A stretch of 64,000 bases of DNA from Terriglobia bacterium (GCA_020073385.1 JAIQFH010000040.1:1-64000); one strand, 5' to 3'; positions 25,124 through 34,216 are shown, numbered from the stretch's first letter. Numbers and translations are program-made. Notes: a model not told the origin generated them from the sequence alone.

Positions 25124-26833
25124 ATGGCGCCCCGTCGGGCGGATGATGTGTCATCGCGGCAAAGGGCACAATTAGCATTTGGTTCGGCTGTGATTCTGCT
25201 TCTTTTGGGCGGGGTGGCCACCTACGTCACGATTGCCCGACTTCTCATCGCACAACAACGGGTTTCTCATACTCATGCAGTGCAGGTCGCGCTGGCGGAT
25301 ATTAACCTTGTCCTGGGGAAAGCCAGACGCGCCCAGATCGAATATGTAGACTCCGGCGATACCAACTTCTTGCAGGCGTTTGCATCCGCGGCTGGTCAGG
25401 TCCCCGGAGTGCTGCAAAACATAAGGCAACTGACCGCCGACAATCCCACCCAAAGGGACAACTGCGAACGCCTACAAAATTTGGTTGGCCGCAGGATGAG
25501 TCTGCTGGCAAACTCTGTCGAACTGAGGAAGACAGGCGAGTTTGATCTGCAAGAGCAACCTCACCTGACACACGAGATTGCAACCTTATCGGAAGAGACG
25601 GATTCACTTCTCCAGATGATGGAGAATGTGGAACAAGGTTTACTCGACCTGCGGACAAACAAGTCGGTGCAATTGTTCCGCATTACAGTCGTTATTTTGT
25701 CGGTCGCCTTCGCGCTGACGCTGGCGTTGTTCCTGATTCACTACCGGCTGCTTCACGCAGAACTCAAAGGGCGGCAGCAGGCAGACGAAAAGTTCCGAGG
25801 TCTGCTGGAGTCGGCACCCGACGCCATGGTGGTGGTGAATCGTGAGGGCAAGATTGTCCTGGTAAACGCTCAGACCGAGAAGTTGTTCGGCTATCAGCGG
25901 AAAGAGTTGCTAGGCCGCGAAATTGAAATACTTGTGCCGGAGCGCTTCCGCCGCGTGCATCCCGGACATCGAACCGGCTTCTTTCGCGCACCGCGGGCGC
26001 GGCCTATGGGCGCGAGCCTGGAACTATTTGGATCGCACAAGGACGGTCATGAATTTCCGGTGGAGATCAGCCTCAGTCCGTTACAAACCGGGGAGGGCAC
26101 GCTGATCACAAGTGCGATCCGTGACATCAGCGAGCGCAAGCGGGCGGAAGACGGTCTCCGCCTTCTTTCAGGAAAGTTGCTGCACGCGCAGGACGAGGAA
26201 CGACGGCGACTGGCCCGCGAGTTGCACGACAGCGCTGGACAGATACTTGCTGCCTTGAGTATGAACCTGACGCCGCTGGAGTCCGATAGCGGCCGGACCA
26301 GTCCCACCGCAGCCAAGGCGGTCGATGAGAGTCTTCGACTCGTGAACGAGCTATCGAGGGACTTGCGGACGATCTCTCATCTCTTACATCCGCCATTGCT
26401 CGATGAAGTCGGTCTTTCATCGGCGCTTCGTTCATTCCTGGAGGGGTTCACCGAGCGGAGCAAGATTAAAGTTGATTTCGAGGTCCCCGACGATTTTGGC
26501 CGTCTCCCTCAGGACCTCGAAACTGCTGTTTTCCGGATGGTACAGGAGTGCCTGACGAATGTGCACCGACATTCCGGAAGTACGGTAGCGAAGATTTGCA
26601 TAGCTCGCTCGAACGGCCATGTTCGCGTGGAAGTGGCGGATCAAGGGAAAGGCATCCCGCCAGAAAAGAAAGCCGCGATGAATTCGGCTGGCCTACCCGG
26701 CGTGGGGATCAGAGGAATGCGCGAGAGACTCCGGCAGTTGGGTGGCACATTGCAAACCACTTCAAATGGCGTGGGCACGGTAGTAGTAGCTGAGCTGCCG
26801 GTGGCCAGCACGTCGTCGACGGCGGTAACGTAA
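25124..26833 (+). CDS. CHASE3-PAS sensor histidine kinase (NarL-partner type)
   Basis: 569 residues. TM1 is near 18-42, followed by an extracytoplasmic CHASE3-like helical domain to about 185 and TM2 ([19 protein letters not shown]). A PAS domain (about 225-345; [20 protein letters not shown]) and a PAC segment come next. Then follow HisKA_3 with the phospho-acceptor in [14 protein letters not shown] and an HATPase_c domain ([38 protein letters not shown]). Such kinases usually pair with NarL-type regulators, and none is adjacent. The next gene encodes a pseudo-receiver and may modulate it. Confidence 0.92.
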   Translation: MAPRRADDVSSRQRAQLAFGSAVILLLLGGVATYVTIARLLIAQQRVSHTHAVQVALADINLVLGKARRAQIEYVDSGDTNFLQAFASAAGQVPGVLQNIRQLTADNPTQRDNCERLQNLVGRRMSLLANSVELRKTGEFDLQEQPHLTHEIATLSEETDSLLQMMENVEQGLLDLRTNKSVQLFRITVVILSVAFALTLALFLIHYRLLHAELKGRQQADEKFRGLLESAPDAMVVVNREGKIVLVNAQTEKLFGYQRKELLGREIEILVPERFRRVHPGHRTGFFRAPRARPMGASLELFGSHKDGHEFPVEISLSPLQTGEGTLITSAIRDISERKRAEDGLRLLSGKLLHAQDEERRRLARELHDSAGQILAALSMNLTPLESDSGRTSPTAAKAVDESLRLVNELSRDLRTISHLLHPPLLDEVGLSSALRSFLEGFTERSKIKVDFEVPDDFGRLPQDLETAVFRMVQECLTNVHRHSGSTVAKICIARSNGHVRVEVADQGKGIPPEKKAAMNSAGLPGVGIRGMRERLRQLGGTLQTTSNGVGTVVVAELPVASTSSTAVT

Positions 26834-26843
26834 CAAAGATCCT

Positions 26844-27335
26844 ATGAGAGAACAGCAGGAAGAATGGATGGAGTTGTGCAAGCAAGCTTCGGTCGAACAG
26901 GATCCCGAAAAACTATTTCGGCTTGTTTGTGCGATCAATGAACTGTTAGAAGCGAAAGACAAGCGTTTACGTTCGCGGGCTGCGGAGGGCCAATCTGATG
27001 GCAAGCGAATCTTTCAGATTGCCTACGATGAGATGTTGCTGGTTAGCAGAGCGGAATTACTGAAGAAGCGCGGATACGAAGTTAGTTCTGCGATTGGGAA
27101 TGATGGTGCGAAGGGCATTCTCGACAAGGGCGAGCGTTATCGCATATTTATCGTCGGACATGCGGCCCCAAAGGAAACCAGAGAGGAAATGGTCCGCTGG
27201 TTGAAAGCAAATTTCCCCAACACAAAGATTTTGGTGGTGAATCCTCCATCTTCTGCGACTCTTGCGGAAGCAGACTACAACGTCGTGCTGAACGGCCCGG
27301 AAGAATGGCTTTCAATCGTCGAAAACACTGCCTGA
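26844..27335 (+). CDS. Pseudo-receiver protein
   Basis: 163 residues starting 10 bases after the kinase. The N-terminal 45 residues form a short helical segment (ELLEAKDKRL). Residues about 55-150 follow the receiver fold (DEMLLVSRAELLKKRGYEVS, YRIFIVGHA, KILVV), but the phospho-acceptor Asp on strand 3 is replaced (IFIVGHA). Phosphorylation is therefore unlikely. Proteins of this kind are frequent beside kinases in Acidobacteriota. It may bind the kinase as a non-catalytic partner. Confidence 0.7.
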   Translation: MREQQEEWMELCKQASVEQDPEKLFRLVCAINELLEAKDKRLRSRAAEGQSDGKRIFQIAYDEMLLVSRAELLKKRGYEVSSAIGNDGAKGILDKGERYRIFIVGHAAPKETREEMVRWLKANFPNTKILVVNPPSSATLAEADYNVVLNGPEEWLSIVENTA

Positions 27336-27398
27336 GAGTCTTTGTATTCCCGTGAGCGACAGTTGTCGGTCGATAAGCTGCGAGCGACTGCCTCAACA

Positions 27399-27764
27399 TC
27401 ATTGCAGCAGCGTATGGATGAGTTCGGGAAGTTGTCTGCTTCCTTCTGCTTTCGCCAGGAGCGCATCCGCACCTGCCCGTTTGCTTTCCCATTCGAGCTG
27501 ACGACTATTGTCGACTGTAAAGATCACCACAGGCAGCCTGGGCATTATCTTTTTTATTTCCCTCGTTGCTTCTAGTCCGTTCATCTCGGGCATCAGGAAA
27601 TCCAACACGGCCAAGTCAGGGTGGCAACGCCGGACCTCCTGCACGGCTTCCAATCCGGTTGCAACTTCAGCACATATTTCGAGGTTTGGATCGGGTTCGA
27701 GAATCGTCCGGACTTGGCGTCGTATGACCTCGCTGTCGTCCGCAACCAAAATACGTTTGGCCAT
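27399..27764 (-). CDS. Receiver-only response regulator
   Basis: 121 residues from MAKRILVADDSEVIRRQVRT, a complete CheY-like receiver. It has acidic pocket DDSE, phospho-acceptor Asp in AVLDFLMPEMNG, Thr in VVIFTVD and Lys in LLAKAEG. It lacks an output domain, so it probably relays phosphate or acts by protein contact. It is convergent with the kinase/pseudo-receiver pair, and could be the missing phosphate acceptor of that kinase. Confidence 0.85.
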   Translation of the reverse strand: MAKRILVADDSEVIRRQVRTILEPDPNLEICAEVATGLEAVQEVRRCHPDLAVLDFLMPEMNGLEATREIKKIMPRLPVVIFTVDNSRQLEWESKRAGADALLAKAEGSRQLPELIHTLLQ

Positions 27765-27968
27765 CGCATCACAGTCTGGTGCCTCCTCGGCAGGGACACG
27801 AACAGGCTGCCTTGATTGTCCCCACACGGAGCGGGATGTGAAATTCGGTGAAGTATGTAGGGTTCGTGCTTTATTCCCGGTAGAGAGGGTAAAGGACGCT
27901 GTACAGGTAGCGGATTCCGTGAAAACAAGTGCCTGGAGTGTCTCGGAAGGCGGAAATCACGCCAACAC

Positions 27969-28442
27969 TCAAGACAGGCGCATGCTTTTGAGCGAGGCAC
28001 GGGCGTCTCCGCCACTCATATTGGGCGTGATGATCAATTCGAGCACGGTGACGTTTGAAAGCTCAACTTGATAGTCCTCGACTTCACTGTTGTTTCCTGG
28101 CGGACTGAAATTCCACTGCTGGCGCACAATCTCTCTGAATAAGCTTCCAGCATCAGGGGACCACCGCAAAACGAACTCTTGCGTGCGCGCAATTTCGTTC
28201 TCCTCGAACACGAGGGATATGTGTTTCAGCCTTTGCGGTTGATCGAAGACCAGTCGAATCGTTTGAGAGCCCGGCGCAGCCGCGCGCCAGCCCCGCGACT
28301 CTCCTGATATGAATGCGCAATCGACCGGATAGTCGTTATCTTCCGACGTGAATTCAACAACGGCTGCCCTTTCAACATCTAGCCACCCTTCGACGGAAGA
28401 TCGAACCGTTTCTGACGTTGGAGTAATAAGCCGCCTACGCAT
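27969..28442 (-). CDS. Discoidin-like (F5/8 type C-like) domain protein
   Basis: 157 residues, all-beta in character. GWRAAAPGSQTIRLVFDQPQ and LKHISLVFEENE plus the terminal ASLKSMRLS resemble the galactose-binding/discoidin fold, in which ligand binding follows 'Q-x-I-x-L-x-F'. No signal peptide is visible, so an intracellular or non-classically exported binding module is likely. The ligand is unknown and the assignment is by fold pattern only. Confidence 0.5.
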   Translation of the reverse strand: MRRRLITPTSETVRSSVEGWLDVERAAVVEFTSEDNDYPVDCAFISGESRGWRAAAPGSQTIRLVFDQPQRLKHISLVFEENEIARTQEFVLRWSPDAGSLFREIVRQQWNFSPPGNNSEVEDYQVELSNVTVLELIITPNMSGGDARASLKSMRLS

Positions 28443-28511
28443 ACAAAGCAGTTTACCTCCAGGAGTGACCCTGGCGATGATGGATTGAGGACACTAGCTT
28501 TCGCGAGTACG

Positions 28512-28914
28512 GAAGCATCGTCCCAGGTGTGTTCACGCCGGTTCTTGCGAAACATTCGAAGTTCTTCTCGCTGATCGACTGCATCTCGGTCAGAGTGGAT
28601 CGGATGCAGCGCAACTTCGAGCCGATGCGAAAGCAGGTAGAGACTGGCAGAAGAGCGAACTCACCGATGTCACGGCCAAGGTAGTCATCTACGAGGCATT
28701 CGTCGAGGGCAAGCTCGAAGCTCGGAAGCATCTTGCCCGAACCGTGCACGATTTGTATTTCAAGCCGAAGTATGAAGAATTCCGACCCCGGACAATCTGG
28801 AGCCTGTCGAATGAGTTCACATCCGCATTTAAAGAACTGGAGCCGATCCCTCAATTCAAGGCGACGGCAAAACTCGGAGAGTTCCTGGAACGTCGATTCT
28901 CGGCTTCGTTCTGA
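28512..28914 (+). pseudogene. DUF932-like C-terminal gene fragment, copy 3 of 3 (frameshifted)
   Basis: Same fragment as copies 1 and 2, from GVFTPVLAKHSKFFSLIDCI to KLGEFLERRFSASF. One base is missing in the codon that reads Ala in copy 1 (about 28643), so the frame shifts within 20 bases of the lesion site in copy 2. The stop is followed by the GC-rich hairpin sequence also seen after copy 1. All three copies are on the plus strand while most neighbours are on the minus strand. Confidence 0.65.
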
Positions 28915-29039
28915 TCAGGGGCGGTTCCGGCCGGCCGCCGCTGCTCAACTTCCTGTTCGCCGACGATACGGCCAGTGACAGCGGCTCGGGGGTCGAGCAG
29001 TTCGCCAGCACGGGATTGAATTGGCCCGCGACGACGTTT

Positions 29040-30530
29040 CTATGACTTGCTCGAACTTCGCTCCTCCTCAAGCGCGATTGCAAGCTCTCGGACCCCGCGA
29101 CGAATCTCTTTTGTTTCGATGGCAGCAAAGCCCAGCTGAAGTCCTTCTGGAATGATTCTGCCGCGGCTGTAGCAGCCCATCGGAGTCACATCCACATTGC
29201 GCTCGGCAGCGGCAGCAGCGGCAGATTCGGCGTCAATGCCGCCGCGTAGCCATCCGGCGGTTTGTAACCCGGCTTCGATGTTTGAGATCTCCAGTAAACC
29301 GGCAAGTCTCCGGCGGGCCTCGTCCAAAAGGACGGAAAGGCGCTCCGCATAGACCTCGCGCATGCGCCGCACGTGGCGCGCGAAATGTCCTTCCGTCATG
29401 AAATCGGTAAGCACAAGTTGCTCCAACAGCGGGGCGTGCCGGATCGTGAGTGACAGGATCGCTTCGAAGTAATCCGTTAAGCCTGGGGGGACCACCATGT
29501 ATCCCAAGCGCAGGGCCGGAAACAACACTTTGCTGAAGCTGCCTGCATAGACAACCACGCCGTTTTCGTCGAGCCCCTGCAAGGCCGGAATCGGTCTCCC
29601 CGAGTAGCGGTACTCACTGTCATAGTCGTCTTCAAAGATCACTGCACCCGCTTTCCGTGCCCACTCCAGCAGCCTGAGTCGCCGAGACAGGGTCATGGTG
29701 GTTCCCAAAGGAAACTGATGCCCGGGTGTGATGTAGATCAGCCGAACGGCCCGCACGGGAAGCTGATCGACTTTTGCCCCCTCGTCATCGACTCCGGCCG
29801 CGAAGATCCTCGCCCCGAATGCCTGAAACGCCAGCACGGCACCAGGATATCCGGGGTTCTCCACGCAGACCCGATCTCCTGGCTTGAGGAGGAGCCGGCC
29901 CACCAGATCGAGCGCTTCTTGTACTCCAGACACGATTGCGACTTGCTCGGGGACGCACCGAACACCCCTCGCCCTAGTCAGGTACTCGGTTACTGCCTTG
30001 CGGAGAGGCATGTAGCCGAGGGGATCGCATCCCATCAAGTGACGTATGGAAATTCGGCGCAAGCAGCGGACTGTGATTTTTGTCCACACATTCGCGGGGA
30101 ACAGATCTAACGCCGGCAGATTGGCACGGAAGGCGCGAATCGGCCGGGTCTCGTAACCCCGGAATAGTCTTGCTCCTCGACCATAATCCGAGATAACTGT
30201 ATGCCGATCTCTTCGCACTGCGCGTTTTGCCGGAAGTCCGGACGCAACATGGAGCAATTGTTCCGGCAGCGCTCTGCTGACATACGTTCCCGATCCTACA
30301 GTGCCGTTGATGTAGCCCTCCGACCTGAGCTGTTCAAAAGCATTCACGATCGTTCCGCGCGCCAGGCTGTACTGGCTTGCCAAGTCGCGCGTGGAAGGAA
30401 GCCGCGTGCCAGGGCGCAAGCGTCCATCCAAAATCTCCGCGCGTAAGGACGAATACAGCCAGCGATAGGCAGGTACTCTTGGGCTGCGGGGCGGGAGAGC
30501 CAGTCCGAACGTAGTCGTTTCTTTTGCCAT
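29040..30530 (-). CDS. MocR/PdxR-family regulator (GntR HTH fused to aminotransferase fold)
   Basis: 496 residues from MAKETTTFGLALPP. A GntR winged helix lies near residues 20-90 (RLPSTRDLASQYSLARGTIV, GYINGTVGSGTYVSRALP). A long linker leads to a type I aminotransferase-like domain with the PLP Lys in AGSFSKVLFPALRLGYMV. MocR proteins sense PLP or amine metabolites and regulate a neighbouring divergent operon. Here that is the cupin/DoxX/SnoaL operon, with direct TGGTAC repeats between them. Confidence 0.92.
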   Translation of the reverse strand: MAKETTTFGLALPPRSPRVPAYRWLYSSLRAEILDGRLRPGTRLPSTRDLASQYSLARGTIVNAFEQLRSEGYINGTVGSGTYVSRALPEQLLHVASGLPAKRAVRRDRHTVISDYGRGARLFRGYETRPIRAFRANLPALDLFPANVWTKITVRCLRRISIRHLMGCDPLGYMPLRKAVTEYLTRARGVRCVPEQVAIVSGVQEALDLVGRLLLKPGDRVCVENPGYPGAVLAFQAFGARIFAAGVDDEGAKVDQLPVRAVRLIYITPGHQFPLGTTMTLSRRLRLLEWARKAGAVIFEDDYDSEYRYSGRPIPALQGLDENGVVVYAGSFSKVLFPALRLGYMVVPPGLTDYFEAILSLTIRHAPLLEQLVLTDFMTEGHFARHVRRMREVYAERLSVLLDEARRRLAGLLEISNIEAGLQTAGWLRGGIDAESAAAAAAERNVDVTPMGCYSRGRIIPEGLQLGFAAIETKEIRRGVRELAIALEEERSSSKS

Positions 30531-30570
30531 ACAAGTGGTACACACAATATATCGCAAAATGGTACTTGTG
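30531..30570. promoter_or_regulatory. Candidate MocR operator
   Basis: TGGTAC occurs twice in direct orientation (30536-30541 and 30560-30565), 24 bases apart, about two and a third helical turns. The outer flanks also form an inverted pair, ACAAGT (30531-30536) and ACTTGT (30564-30569). It begins one base upstream of the MocR start codon and lies in the divergent promoter region. Direct repeats are typical of MocR binding sites. Confidence 0.5.
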
Positions 30571-30613
30571 AATGATCCACTATGGGTTTACCGTCGGTTT
30601 TCTGGAGGCACTG

Positions 30614-31090
30614 ATGAGCCTTATCAGAAGGTGGAGCAGCATCGCCGTTGCGACTGTTTGTTGTGGGTTGGCGGCAGAGCACTTCGCTTGGTGTCAGGCA
30701 GACGCGTCCACGTCTCGCGGCCCGACAAAGGACAGAGCGCGAACGGTTCTCTCCAAGCCTCTGCCGAAACTGAACGGCGATCATCTGAGGGCAATATTGC
30801 TAGAGGTTCGCTATGGCCCAGGCGAGGCTTCTTCACCGCACAGCCATCCTTGCGCCGTCATTGGCTATGTCGTCGAAGGCTCAGTTCGAACTCAAGTGAA
30901 GGGCGAGGCGGAGATGATTTACAGGGCCGGGGAGAGCTTTTACGAGGCGCCCAACGGGGTTCATCTTGTCTCAGCCAATGCCAGTTCCACCGAACCGGCG
31001 AAGCTCGTCGCGTACTTGATTTGTGATCGGGATGTGCCGCTGAGCGTTGATGTACGGGAAAACATTCATCTGCAAGGAAGCTCAAGATGA
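30614..31090 (+). CDS. Secreted cupin-domain protein
   Basis: 158 residues from MSLIRRWSSIAVATVCCGLA, which acts as a signal peptide; an upstream ATG at 30572 is possible. The cupin motif 1 is GPGEASSPHSHPCAVIGYVV with the metal-binding His pair, and motif 2 is YRAGESFYEAPNGVHLVSAN. A single cupin of this type binds one metal ion and may act on small oxidised organics. First gene of a three- or four-gene operon opposite the MocR regulator, with an ATGA overlap to the next gene. Confidence 0.85.
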   Translation: MSLIRRWSSIAVATVCCGLAAEHFAWCQADASTSRGPTKDRARTVLSKPLPKLNGDHLRAILLEVRYGPGEASSPHSHPCAVIGYVVEGSVRTQVKGEAEMIYRAGESFYEAPNGVHLVSANASSTEPAKLVAYLICDRDVPLSVDVRENIHLQGSSR

Positions 31091-31593
31091 ATCAGTACTC
31101 CGAGGACGGCCGAGACACAAAGATGATTGGCATGAGGGGAAGGACGCGCACGACGGATTGGGAGCGGGCAGGAGTCCTCTACGCGCGAGTTGCACTTGGT
31201 GCTGCTTTCCTCTCCGCTGTAGCTTCGCGCTTTGGATTATGGGATAAGACTCTTGACCTCAAGCACTTCGCAAACTTTATCGACTACGCGGCCGAGGTGA
31301 ATTCTTTCTTGCCAAGGGCAGTCATTCCATATGTGGCGGTGGGAGCTACGGTTTGCGAGACGTCTCTCGGAATCCTGCTGATCTTGGGATTGTGGTCGAG
31401 ATGGGTTTCACTTGCGAGCGCCGCTCTGCTCGCCATGTTCGGAACGGCGATGGCGATTTCCTTCGGGCCCAAGTCTCCGATGGACTATTCGGTTTTCTCT
31501 GCGTCCGGCGCGGCTGTACTGTTGGCGCTCGGCGCCTCGCGGCAGAAGAATGAGCAATCCTTTGATCGTGGCGTGGGAGAAGAATCCGGATGA
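31087..31593 (+). CDS. DoxX-family membrane protein
   Basis: 168 residues with four TM helices (LYARVALGAAFLSAVASRFG, a second near 80-100, two more to 150). The loop AVIPYVAVGATVCETSLGIL, with its Glu in a membrane segment, is typical of DoxX. DoxX proteins are linked to thiosulfate or quinone redox and to stress integrity complexes. Co-expression with a secreted cupin suggests an envelope redox function. Overlaps both neighbours by ATGA. Confidence 0.88.
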   Translation: MNQYSEDGRDTKMIGMRGRTRTTDWERAGVLYARVALGAAFLSAVASRFGLWDKTLDLKHFANFIDYAAEVNSFLPRAVIPYVAVGATVCETSLGILLILGLWSRWVSLASAALLAMFGTAMAISFGPKSPMDYSVFSASGAAVLLALGASRQKNEQSFDRGVGEESG

Positions 31594-32048
31594 AAGCAAA
31601 GAAGAACAGGGTCATCATCTCGATCCTTGGCTGGGCGATCCTCGGCACAGTGAATCTGTTTGCTCAGAAGCAAAATGATGAACGTTTATTGCAGGTGCGC
31701 GAAACGGTCTGGCGCGCATGGTTTGCGGGAGATACCAAGACTCTCAAGGAATTGGTACCGCCCGAGACAATTGTTATGAGCGGCGGCGAGGGGCAGTGGA
31801 AGCATCAGGCCGATGTGCTTCGGACTGCAACTGAATTTCATGCCAAAGGCGGAAAGCTTGTTCGCCTGGAGTTTCCTCATACGGAGGTTCAGCACTTTGG
31901 CGATGTCGCCATCGTTTGGAGCAATTATGCATTGGAGACGGAACTTGACGGCAAACGGTCGCCAGATTCCGGGCGCGTAACGGAGATCTTTGTCTGGAAG
32001 CACGGGCGGTGGACCAATCCGGGGTGGCACACCGATTCAACAAAATGA
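31590..32048 (+). CDS. Secreted SnoaL/DUF4440-like protein
   Basis: 152 residues with a signal peptide (VIISILGWAILGTVNLFAQ) and an NTF2/SnoaL-like fold: VRETVWRAWFAGDTKTLKEL, then FGDVAIVWSNYAL and GRVTEIFVWKHGRWTNPGWH. Proteins of this fold bind small hydrophobic ligands or act as cyclases or isomerases. ATGA overlap with the DoxX gene makes it third in the operon. Confidence 0.8.
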   Translation: MKAKKNRVIISILGWAILGTVNLFAQKQNDERLLQVRETVWRAWFAGDTKTLKELVPPETIVMSGGEGQWKHQADVLRTATEFHAKGGKLVRLEFPHTEVQHFGDVAIVWSNYALETELDGKRSPDSGRVTEIFVWKHGRWTNPGWHTDSTK

Positions 32049-32368
32049 GATCGACACACATTCTTATGGTCGGTATCTGTTCAATAGATTGGAGCGAGGT
32101 GATTTGCATGATTCAGGGCGCGAGGGAGCGGGGTGTGGTATCGCGCGCGGGCACCCTTTATCGCGTGACCGTTGCGGCCGAGATGGACATGTATCCGACT
32201 CCCGCGCCTTGGGTGTGGGTCACTCCGACGTTGCCCGGCGCACGTGACGGCGGAAAGGTGCGCATCGATGAGCCGTGGGGAGTGGACAGGTCCAGGTTTG
32301 CGTCGGTCATTGCAGCGGTCGTCGCACGGATAGTTGCCCTCCATTGCGCGGCCCCGGGGACCGCATAG
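32045..32368 (+). CDS. Doubtful small ORF after the SnoaL-like gene
   Basis: An ATG at 32045 overlaps the previous stop (ATGA), the same coupling used by the other genes in this operon, and opens 107 codons. The sequence has no recognisable domain, no signal peptide and an uneven composition. It could be a real fourth gene or a chance frame. The stretch 32049-32409 holds nothing else I can support. Confidence 0.25.
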   Translation: MRSTHILMVGICSIDWSEVICMIQGARERGVVSRAGTLYRVTVAAEMDMYPTPAPWVWVTPTLPGARDGGKVRIDEPWGVDRSRFASVIAAVVARIVALHCAAPGTA

Positions 32369-32409
32369 AACCGAGCAGAATCATATAGAAAGTTCACGTT
32401 TCTAGAGCG

Positions 32410-32676
32410 CTACTCAGGCCTTGAGGGAGTTCCTCTGGACAACGCCAACGCGATCTCGCAAATGTGGGCTTCGTTCTGAAGTTGGTCGCGCCACTTACGT
32501 GGAATCGCAGCGTATCCGTAATATGCACCGGCGAGAGCCCCACAGACGGCGGCAACGGTGTCAGCGTCATCACCGAGGTTCGCAGCCCGAATCACCGCCT
32601 CTTCATAGGATTCTGTCGTGAGGAAACTCCAGGCTGCCGCCTCCAGCGTGTGGACCGTGTCCGGTGGGGTCTCATT
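32410..32676 (-). pseudogene. C-terminal fragment of an ADP-ribosylglycohydrolase
   Basis: The in-frame stretch from TPPDTVHTLEAAAWSF through YEEAVIRAANLGDDADTVAA to VCGALAGAYYGYAAIP matches the C-terminal core of ADP-ribosylglycohydrolases (DraG/ARH), including the metal-binding 'GDDADT' motif. Frame-breaking stops lie just upstream (TGA at 32680-32682). The fragment starts about 70 bases downstream of the group II intron's 3' end, so only the last 90 or so codons remain. Confidence 0.8.
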
Positions 32677-32744
32677 CCTTCATGGGCAAAAGACACGTCC
32701 GGTGACTTCAAAACAATATGGCTGCTTACCGTTCGCCGTTTTCG

Positions 32745-34003
32745 CGCCGAGTAGGGGGCCAACGTTACTGTTGGTCCCCCCTCTAAGAACCGTGCGTGAG
32801 AGTTTCCAGCTCACACGGCTCAAGTTTCCGGGAACGCTCAGATCATGAACGCGCACGATGCGGAGCGGCGGCGTAGCGTCTGGACAGATACGGAGTCCAA
32901 CTCGGGTCGTAAGGATTCAGGCCGGACCGAACCTTCACATGCCTTACGATTCGCACAGAAGCTGCATGAAACAAGCGAACACGAAGAGGCGAGCCCCGCG
33001 CGTCCACAGTGTCACCGAAGAACCACCAGTCACGTGTTCCCACACGGTCGAAATACTTCTGCTTTATCCAACCAGCTCCTTTTCGGCGGTGACGGGCGTG
33101 CGCCCATCCCCAGAGCATCCTGAATATCGCAGCATCGAGTCGTGCGAAAACGCGCTTGGAGACGACATGGCGGTGGTAGTTGGCCCATCCCCTTACAATC
33201 GGATTTAATCGGTTAATAAGAAGATGAGCGGTACTACCCAAGTACTCTCGGACGATCTGCTTCACTTTGGCAAGAACAGACACAACACTCTTCCGAGCGG
33301 GCTTGATAAACAACTTGCCGTGCGGATAGCGCCGAATGTTCTGCCCAAGGAAGTCGAAACCTTTTTCTATGTGCGTGATCACGGTCTTTTCCGAAGAAAG
33401 GACCAAACCACGTTCAGCCAGGAAGGATTCGACCAGCGGCTTCACCGTCATTCTCAGCAACTCCTCGGAGTGTCCGGTGATGATGAAGTCGTCCGCATAA
33501 CGGATCAAATGTACTTGCGCTGCTCGACCACGCTCGGAGCCTTTTCCGCGTGCCGGGAAAACTTCCCGGAGTCGGCGTTCGAGGCCGTCGAGCGTGATGT
33601 TTGACAGCGCAGGTGATATGATTCCGCCCTGCGGTGTGCCAGAGATCGTATCGTAGAATACTTGTTTTTCTAGGTAGCCCGACTTTAGCCACTTGTGGAG
33701 GATCGCTTTGTTCAGGGGAACATTGTCGAGCAGCCACTGATGACTAATGTTGTCGAAGCAGCCTTTGATGTCGCCTTCGAGCACCCAGCAGGGGTTTTTG
33801 TGGCAGAGCGAAGTGAAACATTGTTCAATCGCGTCCGCACAACTTCTCCCCTGCCGGAAGCCGTAGGAATTCTGATCCGCAGTGGTTTCCGCGACCGGAT
33901 CGAGCGACAGCAGATACAAAGCTTGCATGGCTCGATCCCGCATCGTTGGGATTCCTAACGGTCGGAGCTTCCCATTGGCCTTCGGGATGTAAATCCGCAT
34001 TTG
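32745..34003 (-). mobile_element. 5'-truncated group II intron (RT part plus domains V and VI)
   Basis: Domain V is at 32787-32821 (minus strand; GAGCCGTGTG ... CACGGTTC with a GAAA-type loop). A domain VI-like hairpin follows (CCAAC-agtaa-CGTTGG, about 32761-32776), with the probable intron 3' end near 32745-32750. Upstream is the reverse-transcriptase frame. The intron's 5' half is missing: only about 220 bases of unassigned sequence separate the RT from an ETF-QO gene fragment, far less than domains I-III need. The element is therefore not self-splicing as it stands. Confidence 0.85.
32843..34003 (-). pseudogene. Group II intron reverse transcriptase/maturase, N-terminally truncated
   Basis: Begins at MRIYIPKANGKLRPLGIPTM, corresponding to RT block 2, so RT0-1 are absent. 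Present are GDIKGCFDNI, SGTPQGGIISP, the catalytic HLIRYADDFIITG, the thumb and maturase region (RLNPIVRGWANYHRHVVSKR, LWGWAHARH), and the GLNPYDPSWTPYLSRR segment that precedes an HNH endonuclease in longer relatives. The protein ends there without HNH. The frame continues upstream without a stop into an ETF-QO fragment, giving one 604-codon chimeric ORF from 34657. Confidence 0.85.
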
Positions 34004-34216
34004 TTCGCCGTGTCCGTCAGCGATGCCAGAGCGAGCCCTTCCCGAAAGTTGAATTTGAGTGAGTGCTTCGTTGAGCACTGTTGGCAAACAATGGGCCTTC
34101 AGAATGGCACGAGCCTTCCAACAGACTTCCGCCTGCTTCTCCCATTTGGCGAAATCCTCGTGATACTCGGCGATAAATTCGGTGATTTCCACACCGATAA
34201 CGATAGCGAATCCGAC

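Noticed and set aside
32158-32397. Minus-strand frame after the SnoaL-like gene
   Set aside because: No domain, no ribosome site, and it overlaps an equally doubtful plus-strand frame; neither strand is convincing.
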